From: Sphingomonas_D zeicaulis
GTDB lineage: Bacteria > Pseudomonadota > Alphaproteobacteria > Sphingomonadales > Sphingomonadaceae
Assembly: GCF_050433225.1 (NCBI RefSeq)
Contig: NZ_JBNPXQ010000008.1
Span: forward strand, 186,001 to 250,000
Length of the DNA: 64,000 nt
Direction: 5' to 3'
Shown: positions 10,725 to 19,954 of the stretch, one piece after another
Numbering within the stretch: the first letter of the stretch is position 1
Layout: each line of letters begins with the position of its first letter
Translations under genes and position numbers: made by a program
The notes under the pieces: generated by a model
Database searches by the model: none
What the model saw: only the letters and a program-made list of their open reading frames with translations
Told to the model about the DNA's origin: nothing

Positions 10725-11738
10725 ATGCACGAGCTTGCCCTTCCGCTGCTGATCGGCCTCATCGCCGTCGCGCTGGCGTTCGATTTCCTCAACGGGCTGC
10801 ATGATGCGGCCAATTCGATCGCGACGGTGGTCGCGACCCGCCTGCTCAAGCCTGTCCACGCCGTCCTCTTCGCGGCGGTGTTCAACTTCGCCGCCTATTT
10901 CCTGACCATCGCCTTTCCAGCCCTGCACAAGGTGGCGGAAACGATCGGGCAGGGGCTGATCGACAAGCAGCTTGTGACGCCCTCGGTCGTGTTCGGTGCG
11001 CTGATCGGCGCGATGTTCTGGAATGTGGTGACGTGGATGAAGGGTATCCCGTCCTCCAGCAGCCACGCACTGGTCGGCGGCATGATCGGTGCCGGCGTCG
11101 CCCATGCCGGGATCACCGGCATCCAGTGGGGCGGGCTCAACAAGACCCTGATCGCGATCGTGCTCTCGCCCACGCTCGGCATGATCCTGGCGATGCTGAT
11201 CATGCTGGTGACGAGCTGGCTGTTCAGCCGCGCGACCGCGAAGGGGGCGGAGCGCAGCTTCCGCGTGCTGCACCTGGTCTCGTCCGCCGCCTATTCGTTG
11301 AGCCACGGCCTCAACGATGCGCAGAAGACGATGGGGATCATCACCGTGCTGCTCTATTCGACCGGCTATATGACCGGGCCGTTCGAGGTGCCGCACTGGG
11401 TGGCGATCAGCTGCTATGTCGCGATCGCGCTGGGCACGATGACGGGCGGCTGGAAGATCATCGAGACGATGGGCTCTCGGATCACCAAATTGTCGCAGCA
11501 CCAGGGGTTCAGCGCCTCGCTCGGGGGATCGATGGTGCTGTTCACCGCCTCCGCGCTCGGCATTCCGGTGTCGACCACGCACACCATCACCGGCTCAATC
11601 ATCGGCGCGGGCACCGCGCGGCGCGCCTCGGCAGTGCGGTGGGGCGTCGCCGGCAACGTCGTGACCGCATGGATCATCACCATTCCGGCCTCCGCCACCG
11701 TCGGCGCGCTGTTCTATCTGCTGACCCTGCTGTTCTGA
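10725..11738 (+). CDS. pit: PiT family inorganic phosphate transporter
   Basis: Low-affinity phosphate/cation symporter, 337 residues with about ten membrane helices. The duplicated family signatures are present: DFLNGLHDAANSIATVVATR near the N-terminus and SLSHGLNDAQKTMGIITVLL in the middle. Also visible is the GIPVSTTHTITGSIIGAG segment near the C-terminus. Length and the missing central cytoplasmic loop fit the short bacterial PiT class paired with a DUF47 protein, which is encoded directly upstream. PiT proteins take up neutral metal-phosphate complexes; DUF47 partners are thought to modulate this. Confidence 0.94.
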   Translation: MHELALPLLIGLIAVALAFDFLNGLHDAANSIATVVATRLLKPVHAVLFAAVFNFAAYFLTIAFPALHKVAETIGQGLIDKQLVTPSVVFGALIGAMFWNVVTWMKGIPSSSSHALVGGMIGAGVAHAGITGIQWGGLNKTLIAIVLSPTLGMILAMLIMLVTSWLFSRATAKGAERSFRVLHLVSSAAYSLSHGLNDAQKTMGIITVLLYSTGYMTGPFEVPHWVAISCYVAIALGTMTGGWKIIETMGSRITKLSQHQGFSASLGGSMVLFTASALGIPVSTTHTITGSIIGAGTARRASAVRWGVAGNVVTAWIITIPASATVGALFYLLTLLF

Positions 11739-11829
11739 GCAGCCCGGCTTCCGGTCCCGGCCGGCAGGTTTTCCCTGTAGGGCAAATTGGGGTTTGATCC
11801 GGCGAATCGCCCGGCTACAGCCCTTCACC

Positions 11830-12276
11830 ATGTCGTACGACGTTTCCGACCACCCGCAAGGCGGCCGCTTCGTCGGCAGCGAGCACCGCTATCCATTGCG
11901 GGTGTTCTTCGAGGACACCGACGTTGGCGGCGTGGTCTATCACGCCAACTATCTGCGCTTCATGGAGCGGGCCCGATCGGACATGCTGCGCCTGCTCGAC
12001 ATCGACCAGCGTGGAACCATCGATGCGGGGGAAGGCGTTTATGCCGTCGCCGAGCTTTCCATTCGCTATCGCCGGCCAGCCAAGCTGGACGATGCGCTGG
12101 TGGTGGTCAGCAAAGTGACCCAGATTCGCGGGGCGAGCTGCCATATTCATCAAACAGTCAGGCGAGGCGATGAAAGCCTGTCCGAAGCGGACGTGGTCGT
12201 GGCCTTCCTGACGACGGACGGACGTCCCAAGCGCCAGCCGCGCGCATGGGTCGAGAGATTCGAGCGGCTGCTGTGA
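11830..12276 (+). CDS. ybgC: YbgC-type acyl-CoA thioesterase of the tol-pal operon
   Basis: Hot-dog-fold thioesterase, 148 residues from the ATG chosen here. A TTG 12 codons upstream is a weaker alternative. The active-site region reads VFFEDTDVGGVVYHANYLRFMERAR, with the Asp of DTDVGG and the YHANYL motif of the 4HBT/YbgC family. It heads the ybgC-tolQRAB-pal operon, 17 bp before tolQ, exactly as in E. coli. E. coli YbgC hydrolyses acyl-CoAs and interacts with acyl carrier protein; its link to Tol-Pal function is unclear. Confidence 0.93.
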   Translation: MSYDVSDHPQGGRFVGSEHRYPLRVFFEDTDVGGVVYHANYLRFMERARSDMLRLLDIDQRGTIDAGEGVYAVAELSIRYRRPAKLDDALVVVSKVTQIRGASCHIHQTVRRGDESLSEADVVVAFLTTDGRPKRQPRAWVERFERLL

Positions 12277-12293
12277 GGGAGATCTGAAGCGCG

Positions 12294-12988
12294 ATGGAAG
12301 GCATTACCCTGAGCACGGAGGCGGCGACGCTTTCGCCGATCGCGCTGTTCCTCCAGGCGGACATCGTCGTGAAGGGCGTGATGATCGGGTTGTTGCTCGC
12401 ATCGATCTGGACCTGGGCGGTAATCGTCGGGTTCAGCATGAAGTTGCGCCAGGCGATGCGCGAATCCGAACAGTTCGAGCGCGATTTCTGGAAAGCCCAG
12501 GACATCGACAAATTCTATGAGGGCGCCGGTCGTGCCGACCAGCCCGCCGCCAAGGTGTTCGCCGCCGGCGTGCAGGAATGGCGCCGCTCGACCGCGCGTG
12601 GCCCGGTCGATCGGGATGGCACCCGCCAGCGGTTGGCGGTGGTGATGGCCTCCGCTACTGCTGGCGAGGTCGATCGGCTGGCCGACCGGCTCAACAGCCT
12701 CGCGACGATCGGTTCGGTCGCGCCCTTTGTCGGCCTGTTCGGCACGGTGTGGGGCATCATGCGCAGCTTCACCTCGATCGCCGCCGCGCAGAACAGCAGC
12801 CTCGCTGTCGTCGCGCCCGGCATCGCCGAAGCCTTGTTCGCAACCGCGATCGGCCTGTTCGCCGCGATCCCGGCGGTCATCGCCTATAACCGTTTCAGCC
12901 ATGGCGTGAACCGGCTCGAGGGGCGGCTCAACCGCTTCTCCGATGGCTTCCACGCCACGCTGTCGCGCGAACTGGAGCTTGATCGCTG

Positions 12989-12989
<1 letters not shown>
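12294..12989 (+). CDS. tolQ: Tol-Pal system proton channel TolQ
   Basis: MotA/TolQ/ExbB-family inner-membrane protein, 231 residues, three membrane helices (about 22-45, 133-155 and 166-190). It forms the proton channel with TolR that energises TolA during envelope constriction. The family core LATIGSVAPFVGLFGTVWGIM is present, followed by PGIAEALFATAIGLFAAIPAVIAYN. It overlaps tolR by one base, so the two are probably co-translated. Confidence 0.96.
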
Positions 12990-13444
<455 letters not shown>

Positions 13445-13486
13445 TCGCAGCCCGCTCCGTTCGGCCTGCATGCGGGGCCATTGCGG

Positions 13487-14356
13487 ATGGATAAGGCCGA
13501 TCGTACCGGCCTGGGCATCGCGGTCGTCGCGCATGTCGCGCTGTTCGGGCTGCTCTCGCTCCATATCGCGCAAACCTCGGTCAAGCTGGAATCAAAGCCG
13601 GTCGAGGTGGTGCTGAGCGACGATTTCGCCGACATCAGCTCCGCGCCCGATCCGTCGAGCGAGGCGCCGGCGACGCGGCGTGGCGAGGTGGAAGGGCCGG
13701 TGGAACCGACCCCGCCGCCACCCGCCGAGGATTTGCCGCCGGCCCCCCGTCCGGAACCGGTGCCGGCGCCCGCGCCGGAACCTGCCCCTGCGCCCAAGCC
13801 CGCGCCGACCCCGGCGAAGAAGCCGGTCGAGCGCAAGCCCGATCCGAAGCCGACGCCAAAGCCCAGCCCCAGGCCGCAGGCCAAGCCCGCCAAGCCGGCC
13901 ACCGCACCGCCGCGCGACCAATCCGATCGCCGACGCCCGGACAAGCCGGTGCGGCCGACTGGCCGGCTGGCCGGGATCACCGACGGCCTCAACACGCGCG
14001 ACAATCCGAGCACGTCCACGCGGCACCAGGCGCAGACCAGCGGGCAGGCGCGCCAGACGATCAACGCCGCGATCGGCAATGAAATCCGGCCCTATTGGCG
14101 GCCGCCTTCGGGCGTGGACGTCGAGAAGCTCATCACCAAGATCCGTTTCGAGTTGAACGAGGATGGCTCGCTGGCGGGCGAACCCCAGATCCTCGGCCAG
14201 ACTGGCAAGACGGCGAGCAACACGCCGCAGATGCGGCTGCATGCCGAAAATGCGATCCGTGCGATCAAGCGCGCGGCGCCCTTCAAACTGCCGCGCGAAA
14301 ATTATGCGCAATGGAAGACCTGGACCTTCGATTTCGATGCGAGGCTGACAGAATGA
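13487..14356 (+). CDS. tolA: Tol-Pal energy-transducing protein TolA
   Basis: TonB/TolA-like protein, 289 residues. One N-terminal membrane helix (about 8-26) is followed by a Pro/Lys/Ala-rich periplasmic spacer with repeated PAPEPAPAPKPAPTPAKKP (about 85-160), then a C-terminal TolA-III/TonB-like domain (about 190-289, NEIRPYWRPPSG). The spacer is proline-rich rather than the Ala/Lys/Glu helix of E. coli TolA, as is common in alphaproteobacteria. The start chosen is the ATG giving MDKADRTG. It overlaps tolB as ATGA. Confidence 0.92.
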   Translation: MDKADRTGLGIAVVAHVALFGLLSLHIAQTSVKLESKPVEVVLSDDFADISSAPDPSSEAPATRRGEVEGPVEPTPPPPAEDLPPAPRPEPVPAPAPEPAPAPKPAPTPAKKPVERKPDPKPTPKPSPRPQAKPAKPATAPPRDQSDRRRPDKPVRPTGRLAGITDGLNTRDNPSTSTRHQAQTSGQARQTINAAIGNEIRPYWRPPSGVDVEKLITKIRFELNEDGSLAGEPQILGQTGKTASNTPQMRLHAENAIRAIKRAAPFKLPRENYAQWKTWTFDFDARLTE

Positions 14357-15744
14357 CCCAAGACACGCGATCCCCGACCCCGCGGCGCCTGGGCGCGCTG
14401 CTCGTGACCCTGTTGTTCGGCAGTGCCATGCCGACCGTGGCGCAGGTCGCCCCGCCGGCGGCGGCACCCACGCAGCCGGTGGAAAATACCGGCCGCATCA
14501 CCGCCGACGTCAATGGCGACGATGTGGTGATCGCGGTGCCCGCGCTGGCGACGCCGGCGGTGCAGCAGACCGCGGCCGGCGCCACCGACAAGCTCGGCCA
14601 CCAGATCGCCGACGTGATCGCCACCGATCTGCGCAACAGCGGCATCTTCCGCCCGCTGGGGCCTAATCAGGTGCGCGGCATCGCCTTCGGCGAGGTGACC
14701 CAGCCGCAATATCCGCATTGGGCGGGTACAGGCGCCGAGGCGCTGGTGCAGGGCTATGTCCGCGCCACCGGCACCGATCGGCTGACGATCGGCTGCTATC
14801 TCTATGATGTCGTGCTGAAGACCGAACTGACCCAGAAGGGCTTCGAGATCGCCCCGGGCGACTGGCGCCGCGCCGCGCACAAATGCGCCGACGCGATCTA
14901 CGCGCGGTTGACCGGCGAGAGTCCCTTCTTCGATTCGCGCGTCGCCTACATCGCCGAGACGGGCCCGAAGGGGAACCGCGTGAAGCGGCTGGCGATCATG
15001 GATTCGGATGGCGCCAACCACCGCTTCATCACCAACGGCCAGTCGATCGCGCTCACCCCGCGCTATTCGCCGGATTACAGCAAGATCGTCTATCTCAGCT
15101 ATATCAACAACCGGCCGCGCATCTACATCTACGATGTCGGCAGCGGCAGCCAGAAGCTGGTGGTTGAGAACAGCAACCCCACGCTCGCCCCGCGCTTCTC
15201 GCCCGACGGTCGGACGATCCTTTATTCGATGACGGTCGGCTCCAACACGGACATCTACTCGATCCCGGCCACCGGCGGCACACCGCGCCGGCTGACCAAC
15301 GCGCCGGGCATCGACGTGGGCGGCAGCTTCTCGCCCGACGGCAAGCAGATTGTGTTCGAAAGCGACCGGTCGGGCGGCCAGCAGATTTATGTGATGAACG
15401 CCGACGGATCCAACCAGCGCAGGATCAGCTTCGGGGGCGGCCGCTATGCGACGCCCGAATGGAGCCCGCGCGGCGACCTTATCGCCTTTACCAAGATCGC
15501 CGGCAATTTCCGGATCGGCGTGATGACGCCGGGCGGCGGCGGCGAGCGCCTGCTGACCAACAGCTGGCAGGATGAGGCGCCGACCTGGTCGCCCAATGGT
15601 CGTGTCATCCAGTTCTTCCGGACGTCGCAGGGCCGCCAAGGCGCATCGAGCATCTGGCAGGTGGATCTGACCGGGCGCAATGAGCGCAAGCTGCCGACGC
15701 CGGTGGCCGGTTCGGACCCCGCCTGGGGGCCGCTGCTGCCATAG
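14353..15744 (+). CDS. tolB: Tol-Pal system beta-propeller protein TolB
   Basis: Periplasmic six-bladed beta propeller, 463 residues, with an N-terminal signal sequence (RLGALLVTLLFGSAMPTVAQ). An N-terminal alpha/beta domain is followed by repeated propeller blades marked by SPDG/SPDYSKIVYLS, FSPDGRTILYSM, FSPDGKQIVFES, WSPRGDLIAFT and WSPNGRVIQFF. TolB binds Pal and hands it to the TolA complex. A hairpin plus U-tract overlaps its stop codon, so pal may be partly uncoupled from this transcript. Confidence 0.97.
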   Translation: MTQDTRSPTPRRLGALLVTLLFGSAMPTVAQVAPPAAAPTQPVENTGRITADVNGDDVVIAVPALATPAVQQTAAGATDKLGHQIADVIATDLRNSGIFRPLGPNQVRGIAFGEVTQPQYPHWAGTGAEALVQGYVRATGTDRLTIGCYLYDVVLKTELTQKGFEIAPGDWRRAAHKCADAIYARLTGESPFFDSRVAYIAETGPKGNRVKRLAIMDSDGANHRFITNGQSIALTPRYSPDYSKIVYLSYINNRPRIYIYDVGSGSQKLVVENSNPTLAPRFSPDGRTILYSMTVGSNTDIYSIPATGGTPRRLTNAPGIDVGGSFSPDGKQIVFESDRSGGQQIYVMNADGSNQRRISFGGGRYATPEWSPRGDLIAFTKIAGNFRIGVMTPGGGGERLLTNSWQDEAPTWSPNGRVIQFFRTSQGRQGASSIWQVDLTGRNERKLPTPVAGSDPAWGPLLP

Positions 15745-15763
15745 GGCGGCGCAGCTTTTTTTT
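15732..15763 (+). terminator. Terminator or attenuator between tolB and pal
   Basis: The end of tolB can form an eight-pair stem with one bulged T: GCTGCTGCC (15732-15740) with GGCGCAGC (15748-15755), directly followed by eight T residues. It looks like an intrinsic terminator inside the operon, which would reduce pal transcription relative to tolB unless pal has its own promoter in 15764-15866. Confidence 0.55.
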
Positions 15764-15866
15764 GGATTGTTCCTCGCGGAACGAATTGATCGCGTAACGA
15801 CTTTATCGGAAAGTTCCCGACTTTCCGAGCAAAGGGGGCGCGAAGGTGCAAAAGGAGAAGACCGAC

Positions 15867-16379
15867 ATGGCCCATATGAAGACCGGATTCGCTGTCGCTC
15901 TGGCGCTCGTCGCCTTGGCTGGGTGTTCGAAGAAGCCCCCGGAAACGTTGCCGCCGAGCCCGGGCGAAACCCCGACGGCGCCGCCGACCGCCGATGCCGG
16001 CCCGGGCTATGCGCCCGGTTCGCAGGAAGATTTCATCGCCAACACGCAGGGCGACACCATCTATTTCGATCTCGATCAATATGATGTCGACAGCGAGGAT
16101 CGCGTGATCCTCGACAGCCAGGCGGCGTGGCTGCGGCAGCACGCCAATGTTCGCGTCTCGATCGAAGGCCATGCGGACGAGCGTGGCACGCGCGAATACA
16201 ACCTCGCGCTCGGCGCCCGCCGCGCCAACGCCGCGAAGGACTATCTGGTCTCTGCCGGCATTCCGGTCTCGCGGATCAGCACGATCAGCTATGGCAAGGA
16301 ACGCCCCAAGGCGCTGGGTTCGGACGAGGCGGCCTGGGCGCAGAACCGTCGCGCTGTGACGGTGACCGTCCAGTATTGA
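15867..16379 (+). CDS. pal: Peptidoglycan-associated lipoprotein Pal
   Basis: Outer-membrane lipoprotein of 170 residues. The lipobox LAGC follows a hydrophobic signal (FAVALALVALAGC), and a Pro-rich linker leads to an OmpA-like domain. That domain has the peptidoglycan-binding pattern IEGHADERGTREYNLALGARRA, with the Asp and Arg that contact diaminopimelate. The start is the ATG with AAAGGAG upstream; a GTG seven codons earlier is in frame but poorly placed. It is the last gene of the tol-pal operon. Confidence 0.96.
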   Translation: MAHMKTGFAVALALVALAGCSKKPPETLPPSPGETPTAPPTADAGPGYAPGSQEDFIANTQGDTIYFDLDQYDVDSEDRVILDSQAAWLRQHANVRVSIEGHADERGTREYNLALGARRANAAKDYLVSAGIPVSRISTISYGKERPKALGSDEAAWAQNRRAVTVTVQY

Positions 16380-16400
16380 TCGCCCGCAAGGGGTGACGAA

Positions 16401-16434
16401 AGCGGGCCGGATCCCTGGGATCCGGCCCGCTTTT
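16401..16434 (+). terminator. Rho-independent terminator after pal
   Basis: A 14-bp inverted repeat, AGCGGGCCGGATCC (16401-16414) with GGATCCGGCCCGCT (from 16418), encloses a CTG loop and runs into TTTT. It closes the tol-pal operon. Confidence 0.9.
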
Positions 16435-16504
16435 CATTGGGGATGCGGGCAGGGCGGGGCGAGCAGGGTGGTATCCACCCCGACATCTCCGTACCGACCC
16501 CACA

Positions 16505-16634
16505 CCGTTCGCCCCGAGCGAAGTCGAGGGGGTGGTTCGAGCGAAGCCGAGAACCGAGACCCGCTCCGAGCGTGTCCCCCCAAGCCGTCTCGGCTGCGCT
16601 CGACGGCCCCCTCGACTTCGCTCGGGACGAACGG
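16505..16634. repeat. REP-like composite inverted repeat, copy A
   Basis: About 130 bp between pal and xdhC. The ends are CGTTCGCCCCGAGCGAAGTC and the mirror image GACTTCGCTCGGGACGAACG. Inside are a second mirrored pair, GAGCGAAGCCGAGA and TCTCGGCTGCGCTCGA. Each arm can fold as a small hairpin (CGA-C-TTCG-C-TCG). The rest of the 326-bp gap between pal and xdhC shows no gene. Confidence 0.8.
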
Positions 16635-16760
16635 AGGGGGGCGGGAGCGCCCTACCTTCGTGCGTGTGGCTTTCCGTACGCCAGGCGGAGAATATATAGC
16701 GTCTTCCTCATGCTCCGGACCCGCCCGGCGCAGATCCAGTTCCCAGGGACTCCCCACATC

Positions 16761-17678
16761 ATGGCCGATATCGACGACATTCTGGCAAAGGCGCGCGAAT
16801 GGCGCGGCGCGCGGATGGCGGTAGCGACCGTCGTTTCCACCTGGGGATCGGCGCCGCGGCCGCGCGGCAGCCATATGCTCGTTCATGAGGATGGCCGCTT
16901 CGCCGGCTCGGTCTCGGGCGGCTGCGTGGAGGGCGATATCCTCGCCAGCGCCGCCGAGGTGATCGGCGGCGCTCCCCCGGTGCTCAAGCGCTATGGCGTC
17001 AGCGATCCCGCGGCATGGGAGGTGGGGCTGCCCTGCGGCGGCGAGATCGAGGTGCTCGTCCAGCCGGTTGCCGACGCGGGTTTCGCCCCGGCACTGTTCG
17101 AATCGATCGCCGATGCGCGGCATCAGGGTCAGGCGCTGGCGGTGGCGACCGATCTTGCCAGCGGGCAGAGCGCGCTGGGCGAGGCGGCGGACGGCTTCGT
17201 CAACCGCTATCGGCCGCCCAGGCGGTTGCTGATCATCGGCGCGGTGCAGATCGCCCAGTCGCTGGTCGCGCTCGCCCGTGCGCTTGAGGTGCGGCCAGTG
17301 GTGATCGATCCGCGCGGCCGTTTCCTCACCGCCGAACGCTTTCCCGAAACCGATCTCGACGATCGTTGGCCCGATGAGGCGGTGGCGGCACGCCGCCCCG
17401 ATGCGGGCACCGCGGTGGTGACCTTGAGCCATGATCCCAAGATCGACGATCCGGCGCTGATCGCCGCGCTGGCGGCGCCGACCGGCTATGTCGCGGCGCT
17501 CGGATCGCGCCGCAGCCATGCCGCGCGGCTCGAACGGTTGGCGGCGGCAGGCGTAGAACCTGCGGCGCTCGCCCGCATCGACGGGCCGGCGGGCATTTCG
17601 ATCGGCGCGCTCGGCCCCGCCGAGATCGCGCTGTCTATCGCCGCCGGGATGGTCGCCGCGCTCAATGATCGCGGCTGA
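16761..17678 (+). CDS. xdhC: XdhC/CoxI family protein (molybdenum enzyme maturation)
   Basis: Protein of 305 residues with both XdhC-family parts. The N-terminal XdhC_CoxI domain shows WGSAPRPRGSHM and SGSVSGGCVEGD-type motifs (GSVSGGCVEGDI). A C-terminal Rossmann-like domain begins at RRLLIIGAVQIAQSL and includes VAALGSRRSHAARLERL. XdhC proteins bind and sulfurate the molybdenum cofactor before insertion into xanthine dehydrogenase-type enzymes. No such oxidoreductase is in the window. The frame is open upstream into the repeat, but the ATG at the start of MADIDDIL is the first sensible start. It overlaps the next gene by 14 bp. Confidence 0.88.
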   Translation: MADIDDILAKAREWRGARMAVATVVSTWGSAPRPRGSHMLVHEDGRFAGSVSGGCVEGDILASAAEVIGGAPPVLKRYGVSDPAAWEVGLPCGGEIEVLVQPVADAGFAPALFESIADARHQGQALAVATDLASGQSALGEAADGFVNRYRPPRRLLIIGAVQIAQSLVALARALEVRPVVIDPRGRFLTAERFPETDLDDRWPDEAVAARRPDAGTAVVTLSHDPKIDDPALIAALAAPTGYVAALGSRRSHAARLERLAAAGVEPAALARIDGPAGISIGALGPAEIALSIAAGMVAALNDRG

Positions 17679-18222
17679 CCGCGTCGCGGCGCTATTGCTC
17701 GCCGGCGGGCTTTCGCGCCGCTACGGCCCCGACGACAAGCTGGTCGCCGCCTATGCCGGGCGGCCGCTGGCAGTACATGCGCGCGATGCGCTGGCGGCGT
17801 TTCCAAACAGGCTCGCGGTGGTGCGCACCGGCGCCGGCGCGCTGGGCGCGCTGCTCGCGGCGGGCGGGCTGGGACTGGTCGAGAATGATGCCCCCGAAGA
17901 GGGGATGGCCGGCTCGATCCGGCGCGGCGTCGCCGCGGCAACCGCGCTGGATATCGATGCGCTGCTGATCTGCCTGGCGGACATGCCCCGCATCGATGCG
18001 GCGCTGCTCGCGCGGATGTGCGCCGATTATGATCCGGCGATCGGCCTGCTGGTCTGCGCCGCGGACGGACGGCGCATGCCGCCGGCGCTGATCGGTCGGG
18101 CGCATTTCGGGGTGCTGGCGCAGCTTACCGGCGATGTCGGCGCGCGGGATCTGCTCGCGGGGGCGCCGCTTTTCGCGATCGATGCGGCGATGGCGGTGGA
18201 TGTGGATCGGCCGGCGGGCTGA
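17665..18222 (+). CDS. MocA/MobA-like nucleotidyltransferase
   Basis: NTP-transferase of 185 residues. It begins with the family loop LLLAGGLSRRYGPDDKLVA that binds the nucleotide, and has LICLADMPRID, the metal-binding Asp region. MocA proteins attach CMP to molybdopterin to make the cytosine dinucleotide cofactor, and close homologues act on other cofactors. Overlap with the XdhC gene by 14 bp supports a joint role in maturing a molybdenum hydroxylase encoded elsewhere. The RRYG sequence varies from the commoner SSRMG loop. Confidence 0.8.
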   Translation: MIAADRVAALLLAGGLSRRYGPDDKLVAAYAGRPLAVHARDALAAFPNRLAVVRTGAGALGALLAAGGLGLVENDAPEEGMAGSIRRGVAAATALDIDALLICLADMPRIDAALLARMCADYDPAIGLLVCAADGRRMPPALIGRAHFGVLAQLTGDVGARDLLAGAPLFAIDAAMAVDVDRPAG

Positions 18223-18231
18223 GGCGCGGGT

Positions 18232-18427
18232 CTCCTCGTCCCTCGACTGCGCTCGGGACGAACGGAGGGTAAGGACACTGTCCGTTCGTTCCGAATGGCA
18301 GGCAGGGGCGCCATAAGCACCGTGGCCCCCGCGTCTCGGCTTCGCTCGACGCACCCCTCGACTTCGCTCGGGGCGAACGGATGTTGATAGTATTTTCCGT
18401 TCGTCCCGAGCGACGTCGAGGGACGAG
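18232..18427. repeat. Cluster of REP-like hairpin repeats, copies C1-C3
   Basis: Three units fill the gap between the convergent nucleotidyltransferase and GNAT genes: CCCTCGACTGCGCTCGGGA at 18240-18258 followed by CGAACGG, a double unit at about 18333-18380 (CTCGGCTTCGCTCGACG, CCTCGACTTCGCTCGGGG), and an inverted unit CGTTCGTCCCGAGCGACG at 18398-18415. They share ends with copies A and B. Confidence 0.78.
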
Positions 18428-18433
18428 TCGTGC

Positions 18434-19030
18434 TTAGCCGCCCGACCCCTCAAGCAACGGCACATGCGCCGCCACATCGCGCGGCAGCAGCCCGGTCACG
18501 CGCGGATCCGGGAAGGTCTCCAGCCTGCGCTCCACCGCGACGAACCCCTGCGCCCGGTAGAATCCGAGCGCGGAGGGGTGGTCCAGCGTGCAGGTCTGCA
18601 GCGAGACGCGCTCCACCCCCGGCCGCCACGCGAAGGCCAGCGCCTGCGCCATCATCCAGCGGCCATGACCCTTGCCGGCCAGTTCGGGCACCAACGCGAA
18701 GAAGGCGATGATGCATTCGCCGGGGGTGCGGTGGTCCAGTTCGATCAGGCCGATCTCGATCCCGCGCGGATCGAGCACCGCGTTGATCGACACCCCGGGG
18801 TCACGGATCGTCGCGCGCAGCCGGTCATCGTCCATCGCCAGCCGCGAGAACCACAGCCAGGGCGCGCCGACGCGGCGGAACAACGCGCGATAGGTGTCCG
18901 TCTCGGGCGTGCGCCACGGCTGCAGCCTGAGCGGGCTGGGTGGCAGCGGTCGCAGGGGCGGCCGCTTGCGCATCTCCAGCAGGGTGACGACGGTGGCGAC
19001 CTCGCCGGCGGGGACCGAGATCAGGGCCAT
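18434..19030 (-). CDS. GNAT family N-acetyltransferase
   Basis: Acetyltransferase-like protein of 198 residues. The acetyl-CoA-binding motif A is visible as LVPELAGKGHGRWMMAQAL (R/Q-x-x-G-x-G/A type), and motif B as LDHPSALGFYRAQGFVAVERR. The N-terminal region (TDTYRALFRRVGAPWLWFSRLAMDDDRL) is typical of a GNAT subgroup common in alphaproteobacteria. The substrate cannot be told. Its start overlaps the hemF stop by 10 bp, so it probably shares that transcript. Confidence 0.85.
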   Translation of the reverse strand: MALISVPAGEVATVVTLLEMRKRPPLRPLPPSPLRLQPWRTPETDTYRALFRRVGAPWLWFSRLAMDDDRLRATIRDPGVSINAVLDPRGIEIGLIELDHRTPGECIIAFFALVPELAGKGHGRWMMAQALAFAWRPGVERVSLQTCTLDHPSALGFYRAQGFVAVERRLETFPDPRVTGLLPRDVAAHVPLLEGSGG

Positions 19031-19875
19031 GCGGCTTCCGGAGGCAGGCTCATCAGGATCGCATCGATATTGCCGCCGGTCTTGAGGCCGAACAGCGTGC
19101 CGCGATCATGGACGAGGTTGAATTCGGCATAGCGCCCGCGCCAGACGAGCATGCGCTGCCGGTCTTCCGCACTCCACGCCATGCCCATCCGCCGGCGGAC
19201 GATGCGCGGGAAGATGTCGAGAAAGGCCTCTCCCACGGCGCGAGTCATCGCGAAATTGGCGGCGAAGCTGTCGGCATCGTCGCTTTCCTGATGATCGTAG
19301 AAGATGCCGCCCACGCCGCGATGGACCTTGCGATGGGGTATGTAGAAATAATCGTCCGCCCACTGCTTGAAGCGCGGGTAGAGATCGGCGCCATGCGGTG
19401 CCAGCGCGGTCTCGAACGTGGCGTGGAACGCGGCGGTATCCTCGTCATAGGGGATAGGCGGGTTGAGGTCGGCGCCGCCGCCGAACCAGCGTTTCTCCGT
19501 CACCAGAAAGCGCGTGTTCATGTGGACCGCGGGCACATGCGGGTTGGCCATGTGCGCGACCAGGCTGATGCCGGTGGCGAAGAAAGCGGGATTCTCCGCC
19601 GCGCCATGGATGGTCTTGGCGAATTCGGGGGAAAAGGCGCCGCCGACGGTCGAGACGTTGACGCCGACCTTCTCGAAGACCTTGCCCTTCATCAGCCCGC
19701 GCACGCCACCGCCGCCTTCGCCGCCATCGGCATCGTCGCGGTCCCATGGGATGTATTCGAAGGCCGCATCGCTGCCCGCGTCGCGCTCGATCGTTTCGAA
19801 CGCGGCGCAGATGCGGTCGCGCAGCGCCACGAACCAGTCGCGGGCCTCAAGCTGCTGCGGGTCGAGCTCGATCAT
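19021..19875 (-). CDS. hemF: Oxygen-dependent coproporphyrinogen-III oxidase
   Basis: Heme-biosynthesis enzyme converting coproporphyrinogen III to protoporphyrinogen IX with O2, 284 residues. Family signatures include VNVSTVGGAFSPEFA, HMNTRFLVTEKRWFGGGADL, YFYIPHRKVHRGVGGIFYDH and LVHDRGTLFGLKTGGN. The start is taken at MIELDPQQLE; a longer frame adds 20 unconvincing residues. It is upstream of the GNAT gene in the same transcript. Confidence 0.97.
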   Translation of the reverse strand: MIELDPQQLEARDWFVALRDRICAAFETIERDAGSDAAFEYIPWDRDDADGGEGGGGVRGLMKGKVFEKVGVNVSTVGGAFSPEFAKTIHGAAENPAFFATGISLVAHMANPHVPAVHMNTRFLVTEKRWFGGGADLNPPIPYDEDTAAFHATFETALAPHGADLYPRFKQWADDYFYIPHRKVHRGVGGIFYDHQESDDADSFAANFAMTRAVGEAFLDIFPRIVRRRMGMAWSAEDRQRMLVWRGRYAEFNLVHDRGTLFGLKTGGNIDAILMSLPPEAAWP

Positions 19876-19954
19876 CGGGGAAGCCACCTCAAACGCACAT
19901 TGTGGCGCGCTGCTTATCCGCACGGGGGCGGGCAAGTCGAGATGGCCACAGGGG

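Noticed and set aside
9513..11582. Minus-strand frame of about 690 codons opposite the NUDIX-DUF47 and PiT genes
   Set aside because: Antisense shadow with low-complexity Arg/His/Asp composition; the plus-strand genes are well supported.
16505..16634. Repeats considered as a CRISPR array
   Set aside because: Units are mirrored hairpins at scattered intergenic sites, not direct repeats with unique spacers, and there are no cas genes.
16437..16760. Upstream extension of the xdhC frame by 108 codons
   Set aside because: It translates the REP-like repeat and has no family similarity.
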